In this document: positions 24,399-36,661 of the stretch, one piece after another
How positions within the stretch are numbered: position 1 is the first letter of the stretch
Layout of the letters: every line of letters starts with the position of its first letter
Origin: Calliopsis andreniformis
Lineage: Eukaryota > Arthropoda > Insecta > Hymenoptera > Andrenidae
Direction: 5' to 3'
Length of the DNA: 64,000 nt
Assembly: GCF_051401765.1 (NCBI RefSeq)
Contig: NW_027480422.1
Location: 23,764,001 to 23,828,000, forward strand
Notes under the pieces: generated by a model
Seen by the model: only the letters and a program-made list of their open reading frames with translations
The model's database searches: none
Told to the model about the DNA's origin: nothing
Translations under genes and position numbers: made by a program

Positions 24399-26378
24399 GT
24401 ACATATATCGTATTTTATGCTTCTGGCGTTGACTTCTTAGGCCCTAACTATTCGATCAGGTGGAGCAACGCCCTAAGGTGAAGCCTTGGTTGCGCGGAAC
24501 GTAAAAATGACCATAACTTTCACACTGGTTTCAATTATTCGTTTTATACAATGGAAAAACTGTTCTACCTATTTTGTATTTTATGCTTCGGCCGTTGACT
24601 CCTAAGGCCCCAACTATTCGATCTGGTGGAGCAACGCCCTAGAGTGAAGCCTAGGTTGCTCGGATAATAGAAATGACCATCACCTTCACACGGTTTGCGA
24701 TTATTCATTTTATACGGTGGTAAAACTGTTGTACATATATCGTATTTTATGCTTCTGGCGTTGAGTTCTTAGGCCCTAACTATTCGATCAGGTGGAGCAA
24801 CGCCCTAGGGTGAAGCCTAGGTTGCCCGGAACGTAGAAATGACCATAACTTTCATACTGGTTGCAATTATTCGTTTTATACGATGGAAAAACTGTTGTAT
24901 TTATTTTGTATTTGGTGCTTCTGCGGTTGACTCCTTAGGCCCTAACTGTTAGATGTGGAGGGCCAACGCCCTAGAGTGAAGCGTAGGTTGCCCGGAACGT
25001 AGAAATGACCATATCTTTCAGACTGGTTCCAATTATTCCTGTTATACGATGATAAAGATGTTGTATTTTTATTGTATTTTATGCTTCAGGCGTTGACTTC
25101 TAAGGCCCTAACTATTCGAAGTGGTGGAGCAACGCCCTTGAGCGAAGCCTCGGTTGCCCGGAACGTAAAAATGACCTGTACTTTCACACTGGTTGCAATT
25201 ATTCCTGTCATACGCTGGAAAAACTGTTGTACTTATGTTGTATTTTATGCTTCTGGCGTCGATTTCTAAGTCCCTAACTATTCGATCTGGTGGAGCAACG
25301 CCCTAGAGGGAAGCCTAGGTTGCCCGGAACGTAGAAATGACCATTACCCTCACACTGTTTGCGATTATTCATTTTATACGATGGTAAAACTGTAGTATTT
25401 ATTTTGTATTTTATGCTTCTGGCATTGAGTTCTAAGGCCCTTGCTATTCCATCTGGTGGAGCAACGCCCCAGAGTGGAGCCTAGGTCGCCCGAAACGTGG
25501 AAATGACCATTACTTTCACTCTGGTTGCAATTATTCCAGCTATGCGATGGACAAACTGTTGGATTTTGATTGTACTTTATACTTCTGGCGTTGACTTCTA
25601 AGGCCCTATGTATTCGATCTGGCGCAGCAATGCCTCAGAGTTAAGTCTAGGTTGCCCGGAATATAGAAATGACCATCACCTTCACACGGTTTGCGATTAT
25701 TCATTTTATACGATGGTAAAACTGTTGTACATATACCGTATTTTATGCATCTGGCGTTGACTTCTTAGGCCCTAACTATTCGATCAGGTGGAGCAACGCC
25801 CTAGGGTGAAGCCTAGGTTGCCCGGAACGTAGAAATGACCATAAACTTCATACTGGTTGCAATTATTCGTTTTATACGATCGAAAAACTGTTGTATTTAT
25901 TTTGTATTTTATGCCTCTGGCGTTGACTCCTAAGGGCGTAGCTATTCGATGTGGTGGAGCAACGCCCTAGAGTGAAGCCTTGGTTGCCCGGAACGTAGAA
26001 ATGACCATGTCTTTCACACTGGTTGCAATTATTCCTGTTATACGATGGAAAAACTGTTGTACATATATTATATTTTATCCTTCAGGCGTTGACTTCTAAG
26101 GGCGTAGCTATTCGATGTGGTGGAGAAACGCCCTAGAGTGAAGCCTAGGTTGCCCGGAAAGTACAAATGACCATTACCTCCACACTGTTTGCAATTATTC
26201 ATTATATACAATGGAGAAACTGTTGTATTTATATTGTTTTTTATAGTTATGGGGTTGACTTCATAGGCCCTAACTATTGGATCTGGTGGACCAACGCCCT
26301 AGAGTGAAGCCTAGGTTGCCCGGAACGTAGAAATGACCATTACTTCCACACTGTTTGCAATTATTCATATTATACAGT
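24219..26378 (+). repeat. 13-monomer higher-order unit, first copy
   Basis: This 2.16-kb segment is the interval between two aligned copies. 24219-25589 matches 26377-27747 at an exact 2,158-bp (13 x 166) offset. The right part of the segment (25590-26378) was taken from the 22768-23556 sequence type. A variant shared only by the last two copies is TACGCTGGAAAAACTG near 25213 and 27371; the oldest copy, near 21727, has TACGATGG. Confidence 0.85.
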
Positions 26379-27747
26379 GGTAAAACTGTTGTATTTATTT
26401 TGTATTTTATGCTTCTGGCATTGACTTCTAAGGCCCAAGCTATTCCATCTGGTGGAGCAACGCCCTAGAGTGGAGCCTAGGTCGCCCGAAACGTGGAAAT
26501 GACCATTCCTTTCACTCTGGTTGCAATTCTTCCAGCTATACGATGGACAAACTGTTGTACATATATCGTATTTTATGCTTCTGGCGTTGACTTCTTAGGC
26601 CCTAACTATTCGATCAGGTGGAGCAACGCCCTAAGGTGAAGCCTTGGTTGCGCGGAACGTAAAAATGACCATAACTTTCACACTGGTTTCAATTATTCGT
26701 TTTATACAATGGAAAAACTGTTCTACCTATTTTGTATTTTATGCTTCGGCCGTTGACTCCTAAGGCCCCAACTATTCGATCTGGTGGAGCAACGCCCTAG
26801 AGTGAAGCCTAGGTTGCTCGGATAATAGAAATGACCATCACCTTCACACGGTTTGCGATTATTCATTTTATACGGTGGTAAAACTGTTGTACATATATCG
26901 TATTTTATGCTTCTGGCGTTGAGTTCTTAGGCCCTAACTATTCGATCAGGTGGAGCAACGCCCTAGGGTGAAGCCTAGGTTGCCCGGAACGTAGAAATGA
27001 CCATAACTTTCATACTGGTTGCAATTATTCGTTTTATACGATGGAAAAACTGTTGTATTTATTTTGTATTTGGTGCTTCTGCGGTTGACTCCTTAGGCCC
27101 TAACTGTTAGATGTGGAGGGCCAACGCCCTAGAGTGAAGCGTAGGTTGCCCGGAACGTAGAAATGACCATATCTTTCAGACTGGTTCCAATTATTCCTGT
27201 TATACGATGATAAAGATGTTGTATTTTTATTGTATTTTATGCTTCAGGCGTTGACTTCTAAGGCCCTAACTATTCGAAGTGGTGGAGCAACGCCCTTGAG
27301 CGAAGCCTCGGTTGCCCGGAACGTAAAAATGACCTGTACTTTCACACTGGTTGCAATTATTCCTGTCATACGCTGGAAAAACTGTTGTACTTATGTTGTA
27401 TTTTATGCTTCTGGCGTCGATTTCTAAGTCCCTAACTATTCGATCTGGTGGAGCAACGCCCTAGAGGGAAGCCTAGGTTGCCCGGAACGTAGAAATGACC
27501 ATTACCCTCACACTGTTTGCGATTATTCATTTTATACGATGGTAAAACTGTAGTATTTATTTTGTATTTTATGCTTCTGGCATTGAGTTCTAAGGCCCTT
27601 GCTATTCCATCTGGTGGAGCAACGCCCCAGAGTGGAGCCTAGGTCGCCCGAAACGTGGAAATGACCATTACTTTCACTCTGGTTGCAATTATTCCAGCTA
27701 TGCGATGGACAAACTGTTGGATTTTGATTGTACTTTATACTTCTGGC
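26379..27747 (+). repeat. 13-monomer higher-order unit, second copy
   Basis: It matches 24221-25589 and differs at few positions, for example CAATTCTTCCAGC near 26525 against CAATTATTCC. It ends where the sequence switches to the 22105 type (GGCGATGACTTC). The join is in monomer register. Confidence 0.85.
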
Positions 27748-28090
27748 GATGACTTCTAAGGCCCGATGTATTCGATCTGGTGTAGCAATGCCGCAGAGTT
27801 AAGTCTAGGATGCCCGCAACGTAGAAATGTCTATTACTTTCACACTGGTTGCAATTATTCGTTTTATACGATGGAAAAACTGTTGTACATATATCGTATT
27901 TTATGCTTCTGGCGTTGACTTCTTAGGCCCTAAGTATTCGATCAGGTGGAGCAACGCCCTAGGGTGAAGCCTAGGTTGCCCGGAACGTAGAAATGACCAT
28001 AACTTTCATACTGGTTGCAATTATTCGTTTTATGCGATGGAAAGACTGTTGTATTTATATTGTATTTTATGCTTCAGGCGTTGACTTCTT

Positions 28091-31000
28091 AGGCCCCAAC
28101 TATTCGATCTGGTGGAGCAACGCCCTAGAGTGAAGCCTAGGTTGCCCGGAATATAGAAATGACCATCACCTTCACACGGTTTGCGATTATTCATTTTATA
28201 CGATGGTAAAACTGTTGTACATATATCGTATTTTATGCTTCTGGCGTTGACTTCTTAGGCCCTAACTATTCGATCAGGTGGAGCAACGCCCTAGGGTGAA
28301 GCCTAGGTTGCCCGGAACGTAGAAATGACAAAAACTTTCATACTGGTTGCAATTACTCGTTTTATACGATGGAAAAACTGTTGTATTTATTTTGTATTTG
28401 GTGCTTCTGGCGTTGACTTCTTAGGCCCTAACTGTTAGATGTGGAGGGCCAACGCCCTAGAGTGAAGCCTAGGTTGCCCGGAACGTAAAAATGACCTGTA
28501 CTTTCATACTGGTTGCAATTATTCCTGTTATACGATGGAAAAACTGTTGTACTTATGTTGTATTTTATGCTTCTGGCGTCGAATTCTAAGTCCCTAACTA
28601 TTCGATCTGGTGGAGCAACGCCCTAGAGTGAAGCCTAGGATGCCCGGAACGTAGAAATGACCGTTACTTTCACACTGTTTGCAAATGTACATTATATACG
28701 ATGGAAAAGCTGTTGTATTTATATTGTATTTTATGCTTCTGGCGTTGACTTCTTAGGCCTTAACTGTTTGATCTGGTGGATCACCGCCCTGTAGTGAAGC
28801 CTAGGTTGCCCGGAACGTAGAAATGACCATAACTTTCACACTGGTTTCAATTATTCGTTTTATACAATGGAAAAACTGTTCTATTTATTTTGTATTTTAT
28901 GCTTCGGGCGTTGACTTCTATGGCCCTAACTATTCGATCTGGTGGAGCAACGCCCTAGAGTGTAGCCTAGGTTGCCCGGAATGTAGAAATGACCATCACT
29001 TTCACACTGGTTGCAATTATTCTTGTTATACGATGGAAAAACTGTTGTATTTATTTTGTACTTTATGCGTCTGGCGTTGACTCCTAAGGGCGTAGCTATT
29101 CGATGTGGTGGAGAAACGCCCTAGAGTGAAGCCTAGGTTGCCCGGAAAGTAGAAATGAACATTACCTCCACACTGTTTGCAATTATTCATTTTATACAAT
29201 GGAAAAACTGTTGTATTTATATTGTTTCTTATAGTTATGGCGTTGACTTCTAAGGCTGTAGCTATTCGATGTGGTGGAGCAATGCCCTAGAGTGATGCCT
29301 AGGATGCCCGCAACGTAGAAATGACCATATTTTTCACACTGGTTGCAATTATTCCTGTTATACGATGGAAAAACTGTTGTATTTATTTTGTATTTTATGC
29401 TTCTGGCATTGACTTCTAAGGCCCTAGCTATTCCATCTGTTGGAGCAATGCCCTAGATTGGAGCCTAGGTCGCCCGAAACGTAGAAATGACCATTACTTT
29501 CACTCTGGTTGCAATCATTCCAGCTATACGATGGACAAACTGTTGGATTTTGATTGTACTTTATACCTCTGGCGTTGACTTCTAAGGCCCTATGTATTCG
29601 ATCTGGTGTAGGAATGCCTCAGAGTTAAGTCTAGGATGCCCGCAACGTAGAAATGGCTATGAGTTTCACACTGGTTGCAATTATTCGTTTTATACGATGG
29701 AAAAACTGTTGTACATATATCGTATTTTATGCCTCTGGCGATAACTTCTTAGGCCCTAACAACTCGATCAGGTGAAGCAACGCCCTAGCGTGAAGCCTAG
29801 GTTGCGCGGAACGTAGAAATGACCATAACTTTCACACTGGTTTCAATTATTCGTTTTATACAATGGAAAAACTGTTCTACTTATTTTGTATTTTATGCTT
29901 CGGCCGTTGACTCGTAAGGCCCCAACTATTCGATCTGGTGGAGCAACGCCCTAGAGTGAAGCCTAGGTTGCCCGGAATATAGAAATGACCATCACCTTCA
30001 CACGGTTTGCGATTATTCATTTTATACGATGGTAAAACTGTTGTACATATATCGTATTTTATGCTTCTGGCGTTGACTTCTTAGGCCCTAACTATTCGAT
30101 CAGGTGGAGCAACGCCCTAGGGTGAAGCCTAGGTTGCCCGGAACGTAGAAATGACAAAAACTTTCATACTGGTTGCAATTACTCGTTTTATACGATGGAA
30201 AAACTGTTGTATTTATTTTGTATTTGGTGCTTCTGGCGTTGACTTCTTAGGCCCTAACTGTTAGATGTGGAGGGCCAACGCCCTAGAGTGAAGCCTAGGT
30301 TGCCCGGAACGTAAAAATGACCTGTACTTTCATACTGGTTGCAATTATTCCTGTTATACGATGGAAAAACTGTTGTACTTATGTTGTATTTTATGCTTCT
30401 GGCGTCGAATTCTAAGTCCCTAACTATTCGATCTGGTGGAGCAACGCCCTAGAGTGAAGCCTAGGATGCCCGGAACGTAGAAATGACCGTTACTTTCACA
30501 CTGTTTGCAAATGTACATTATATACGATGGAAAAGCTGTTGTATTTATATTGTATTTTATGCTTCTGGCGTTGACTTCTTAGGCCTTAACTGTTTGATCT
30601 GGTGGATCACCGCCCTGTAGTGAAGCCTAGGTTGCCCGGAACGTAGAAATGACCATAACTTTCACACTGGTTTCAATTATTCGTTTTATACAATGGAAAA
30701 ACTGTTATATTTATTTTGTATTTTATGCTTCGGGCGTTGACTTCTATGGCCCTAACTATTCGATCTGGTGGAGCAACGCCCTAGAGTGTAGCCCAGGTTG
30801 CCCGGAATGTAGAAATGACAATCACTTTCACACTGGTTGCAATTATTCTTGTTATACGATGGAAAAACTGTTGTATTTATTTTGTATTTTATGCGTCTGG
30901 CGTTGACTCCTAAGGGCGTAGCTATTCGATGTGGTGGAGAAACGCCCTAGAGTGAAGCCTAGGTTGCCCGGAAAGTAGAAATGAACATTACCTCCACACT

Positions 31001-31196
31001 GTTTGCAATTATTCATTTTATACAATGGAAAAACTGTTGTATTTATATTGTTTTTTATAGTTATGGCGTTGACTTCTAAGGCCGTAGCTATTCGATGTGG
31101 TGGAGCAATGCCCTAGAGTGATGCCTAGGATGCCCGCAACGTAGAAATGACCATATTTTTCACACTGGTTGCTATTATTCCTGTTATACAAGGGAA
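28091..31196 (+). repeat. 11-monomer tandem duplication
   Basis: 28091-29370 and 29917-31196 align at an exact 1,826-bp (11 x 166) offset. Shared rare variants are ATGACAAAAACTTTCATAC, GTTAGATGTGGAGGGCC, GGCGTCGAATTCTAAG and GAACATTACCTCCACAC. Small differences include CTGTTCTATT against CTGTTATATT and GTGTAGCCTAGG against GTGTAGCCCAGG. The second copy overlaps the start of the 15.6-kb unit at 30791. Confidence 0.87.
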
Positions 31197-34100
31197 AAAC
31201 TGTTGTATTTATATTGTATTTTATGCTTCTGGCGTTGACTTCCTGGGCCCTAACTATTCTATCTGGAGGAGCAACGCCCTAGAGTGAAGCCTAGGTTGCC
31301 CGGAATGCAGAAATGACCATCACTTTCACACTGGTGGCAATTATTCCTGTTATACGATGGACAAACTGTTGGATTTTTAATGTACTTTATGCTTCTGGCG
31401 TTGACTTCTAAGGCCCTATGTATTCGATCTGGTGGAGCAATGCCTCAGTGTTAAGTCTAGGATGCCCGGAACGTAGAAATGTCCGTTACTTTCACACTGG
31501 TTGCAATTACTCATTTTATGCGATGGAAAAACTGTTGTACATATATCGTATTTTATGCTTCTGGCGTTGACTTCTTAGGCCCTAACTATTCGATCAGGTG
31601 GAGCAACGCCCTAGGGTGAAGCCTAGGTTGCCCGGAACGTAGAAATGACCATAACTTTCATACTGGTTGCAATTATTCGTTTTATGCGATGGAAAGACTG
31701 TTGTATTTATATTGTATTTTATGCTTCAGGCGTTGACTTCTTAGGCCCTAACTAATCGCTCTGGTGGAACAACGCCCTAGAGTCAAGCCTAGGTTGCCCG
31801 GAATGTAGAAATGACCATCACTTTCACACTTGTTGCAATTATTCTTGTTATACGATGGAAAAGCTGTTGTATTTATTTTGTATTTTATGCTTCTGGCATT
31901 GACTTCTAAGGCCCTAGCTATTCCATCTGGTGGAGCAACGCCCTAGAGTGGAGCCTAGGTCGCCCGAAACGTAGAAATGACCATTACTTTCACTCTGGTT
32001 GCAATTATTCCAGCTATACGATGGACAAACTGTTGGATTTTTACTGTACTTTATACTTCTGGCGTTGACTTCTAAGGCCCTATGTATTCTATCTGGTGTA
32101 GCACTGCCTCAGAGTTAAGTCTAGGATGCCCGCAACGTAGAAATGTATATTACTTTCACACTGGTTGCAATTATTCGTTTTATACGATGGAAAAACTGTT
32201 GTATTTATATTATATTTTATGCTTCAGAAGTTGACTTCTAAGGCCGTAGCTATTCGATGTGGTGGAGAAACGCCCTAACGTGAAGCCTAGGTTGCCCGGA
32301 ACGTAGAAATGACCATAACATTCATACTGGTTGCAATTATTCGTTTTATACGATAAAAAAACTGTTGTATTTTTATTTTATTTTATGCTTCTAGCGTTGA
32401 CTTCTAAGTCCCTAGCTGTTCGATCTGGTGGAGCAACGGCCTAGAGTGAAGCCTAGGTTGCCCGGGACGTAGGAATGACCATCACCTTCACTCTGGTTGC
32501 AATCATTCATTTTATACAATGGAAAGACAGTTGTATTTATATTGTTTTTTATAGTTATGGCGTTGACTTCTAAGGCCGTAGCTATTCGATGTGGTGGAGC
32601 AACGCCCTAGAGTGAAGCCTAGGTTGCCCGGAACGTAGAAATGACCATGTCTTTCACACTGGTTGCAATTATTCCTGTTATACGATGGAAAAACTGATGT
32701 ATTTATATTATATTTTATGCTTCAGAAGTTGACTTCTAAGGCACTGACTATTCGATCTGATGGAGCATAGCCCTAGAGTGAAGCCTAGGTTGCCCGGAAT
32801 GTAGAAATGACCATCACTTTCACACTGGTTGCAATTATTCTTGTTATACGATGGAGAAACTGTTGTATTTATTTTGTATTTTATGCCGCTGGCGTTGACT
32901 TCTAAGGCCGTAGCTATTCGAAGTGGTGGAGCAGCGCCCTAGAGTGAAGCCTAGGTTGCCTGGAACGTAGAAATGACCATGTCTTTCACACTGGTTGCAA
33001 TTATTCCTGTTATACGATGGAAAAACTGTTGTACTTATATTATATTTTATGCTTCAGGCGTTGACTTCTAAGGCCGTAGCTATTCGATGTGGTGGAGAAA
33101 CGCCCTAGAGTGAAGCCTAGGTTGCCAGGAACGTAGAAATGATCATATCTTTCACACTGTTTACAATTATTCCTGTTATACGATAGAAAAACTGTTTTAT
33201 TTATATCGTATTTTATGCTTCTGGCGTTGACTTCTAAGGCCGCAGCTATTCGATGTGGTCAAACCACGCCCTAGAGTGCAGCCTAGGTTGCCAGTATCGT
33301 AGAAATGACCATACCTTTCACACTGGTTGCAATTATTCCTGTTATACGATGGAAAAGCTGTTGTATTTGTATTGTATTTTATGCTTCTGGCGTTGACTTC
33401 CTAGGCCCTAACTATTTGATCTGGTGGAGCAACGCCCTAGGGTGAAGCCTAGGTTGCCCGGAACGTAGAAATGACCATACCTGTCACACTGGTTGCAATT
33501 ATTCCTGTTATACAAGGGAAAAACTGTTGTATTTATATTGTATTTTATGCTTCTGGCGTTGACTTCCTGGGCCCTAACTATTCTATCTGGAGGAGCAACG
33601 CCCTAGTGTGAAGCCTAGGTTGCCCGGAATGCAGAAATGACCATCACTTTCACACTGGTGGCAATTATTCCTGTTATACGATGGAGACTGTTGGATTTTT
33701 AATGTACTTTATGCTTCTGGCATTGACTTCTAAGGCCCTATGTATTCGATCTGGTGGAGCAGTGCCTCAGTGTTAAGTCTAGGATGCCCGGAACGTAGAA
33801 ATGGCCGTTACTTTCACACTGGTTGCAATTACTCATTTTATACGATGGAAAAACTGTTGCACATATATCGTATTTTATGCTTCTGGCTTTGAGTTCTTAG
33901 GCCCTAACTATTCGATCTGGTGGAGCAACGCCCTAGGGTGAAGCCTGGGTTGCCCGGAACGTAGAAATGACCATAACTATCAGACTGGTTGCAATTATTC
34001 GTTTTATACGATGGAAAGACTGTTGTATTTATATTGTATTTTATAGTTATGGCGTTGTCTTCTAGGGCCGTAGCTATTCGATGTGGTGGAGCAACGCCCT

Positions 34101-36661
34101 CGAGTGAAGCCTAGGTTGCCCGGAACGTAGAAATGACCATACCTTTCACACTGGTTGCAATTATTCCTGTTACACAAGGGAAAAACTGTTGTATTTATAT
34201 TGTATTTTATGCTTCTGGCGTTGACTTCCTGGGCCCTAACTATTCTATCTGGAGGTGCAACGCCCTAGTGTGAAGCCTAGGTTGCCCAGAACGCAGAAAT
34301 GACCATCACTTTCACACTGGTTGCAATTATTCTTGTTATACGATGGAAAAACTGTTGTATTTATTTTGTATTTTATGCCTCTGGCGTTTACTCCTAAGGC
34401 CGTAGCTATGCGATGTGGTGGAGCAACGACCTAGAGTGAAGCCTAGGTTGCCCGGAACGTAGAAATGACCATTACTTCCACACTGTTTGCAATTATTCTT
34501 ATCATACAGTGGAAAAACTGTTGGATTTATTTGGCATTTTATGCTTCTGGCATTGACTTCTAAGGGACTAACTATTCGATGTGGTGGAGCAACTACCTAG
34601 AGTGAAGCCTATGTTGCCCGGAACGTAGAAATGACCATACCATTCACAATGGTTGCAATTATTCCTGTTATACACGGGAAAAACTGTTGTATTTATATTG
34701 TTTTTTATGCTTCTGGCGTTGACTGCCTGGGCCCTAACTATTCTATCTAGAGGAGCAACGCCCTAGAGTGAAGCCTAGAATGCCCGTATCGTAGAAATGA
34801 CCATATCTTTCACACTGGTTGTAATTATTCCTGTTATACGATGGAAAAACTGTTGTATTTCTATTGTATTTTATGCTTCTGGCGTTGACTTCTTAGGCCC
34901 TAACTATTCGATCTGGTGGAGCAACGCCCTAGGGTGAAGCCTAGGTTGCCCGGAGCGTAGAAATGAGCATAGAATTCATACTGGTTGCAATTATTCGTTT
35001 TATACCGTGGAAAAACTGTTGTATTTATATTGTACTTTATGCGTCTGGAGTTGTTTTCTAAGGCCCTAACTAATCGGCCTGGTGGGCCATCGCCCTAGAG
35101 TGAAGCCTAGGTGCACGGAACGTAGAAATGCCCATTACTTTAACACTGGTTGTAATTATTCCTGTTATACGATGGAATAACTCTTGTATTTCTATTGTAT
35201 TTTGTGCTTCTGGCGTTGACTTCTTAGGCGCTAACTATTCGATCTGGTGGAGCAACGCCCTAGGGTGAAGCCTAGGTTGCCCGGAACTTAGAAATGACCA
35301 TCACCTTCACTCTGGTAGCAATTATTCCTGTTATACGATGGAAAAACTGTGGTATTTATATTGTGCTTTATGCTTCTGGCATTGACTTCTAAGGCCCCAA
35401 CTATTCGATGTGGTGGAGCAATGCCATAGAGCGAAACCTAGGTTGCTCGGAACGTAGAAATGACCATTACTTTCACACTGGTTGCAGTTATTCCTGTTAT
35501 ACAATGGAAAAACTGTTGCATTTTTATTGTATTTTATGCTTCTAGCGTTGTATTCAAAGTCCCTAACTATTCGATCTGGTGGAGCAACGCCCTGGAGTTA
35601 AGCCAAGGTTGCCCGGAACGTAGGATTGACCATCACTTTCACAATGGTTGCAGTTATTCTTGTTATACGATGGAAAAACTGTTGTACATATATCGTATTT
35701 TATGCTTCTGGCATTGACTTCTTAGGCCCTAACTATTCGATATGGTGGAGCAACGCCCTAGAGTGAAGCCTAGATTGCCCGGAACGTAGAAATGACCATA
35801 AATGTCAGACTGGTTGCAATTATTCGTTTTATACGATGGAAAGACTGTTGTATTTATATTGTATTTTATAGTTATGGCGTTGTCTTCTAGGGCCGTAGCT
35901 ATTCGATGTGGTTGAGCAACGCCCTAGAGTGAAGCCTAGGTTGCCCGGAACGTATAAATGACCATAGCTTTCATACTTGTTGCAATTATTCGTTTTATAT
36001 GATGGAAAAGCTGTTGTATTTATTTTGCATTTGGTGCTCCAGGCGTTGACTTCTTAGGCCCTAGCTATTGGATCTGGTGGACCAACGCCCTAGAGTGAAG
36101 CCTATTTTGCCCGGAACGTAGGAATGACCATAACATTCATACTGGTTGCAATTATACGTTCTATACGATGGAAAAACTGTTGTATTTATATTATATTTTA
36201 TGCTTCAGACGTGGACTTCTAAGGCAGTAGCTATTCGATGTGGTGGAGAAACGCCCTAGAGTGAAGCGTAGGTTGCCCGGAACGTAGAAATGACCATCAC
36301 TTTCACACTGGTTGCAATTATTCTTGTTATACGATGGAAAAACTGTTGTATTTATATTATATTTTAAGCTTCAGGCGTTGACTTCTAGGGCCGTAGCTAT
36401 TCGATGTGGTGGAGAAACGCCCTAGAGTGAAGCCTAGGTTGCCCGGAACGTAGAAATGACCATTACCTCCACACTGTTTGCAATTATTCGTTTTATACAA
36501 TGGAAAAACTGTTGTATTTATATTGTATTTTATGCTTCTGGCGTTGACTTCTAAGGCCGCAGCTATCCGACGTGGTGGAGCAACGCCCTGGAGTGAAGCC
36601 TAGGTTGCCCGGAACGTAGAAATGACCATACCTTTCACACTGGTTGCAATTATTCCTGTTA

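Noticed and set aside
21586..27427. Three identical 65-codon open frames at 21586, 25072 and 27230
   Set aside because: Identity comes from the 21- and 13-monomer block duplications, not from protein conservation.
30781..30800. Transposon-style terminal repeats or target-site duplication at the 15.6-kb unit edges
   Set aside because: The edges are ordinary monomer sequence in phase; there are no inverted termini and no short flanking duplication distinct from the satellite itself.
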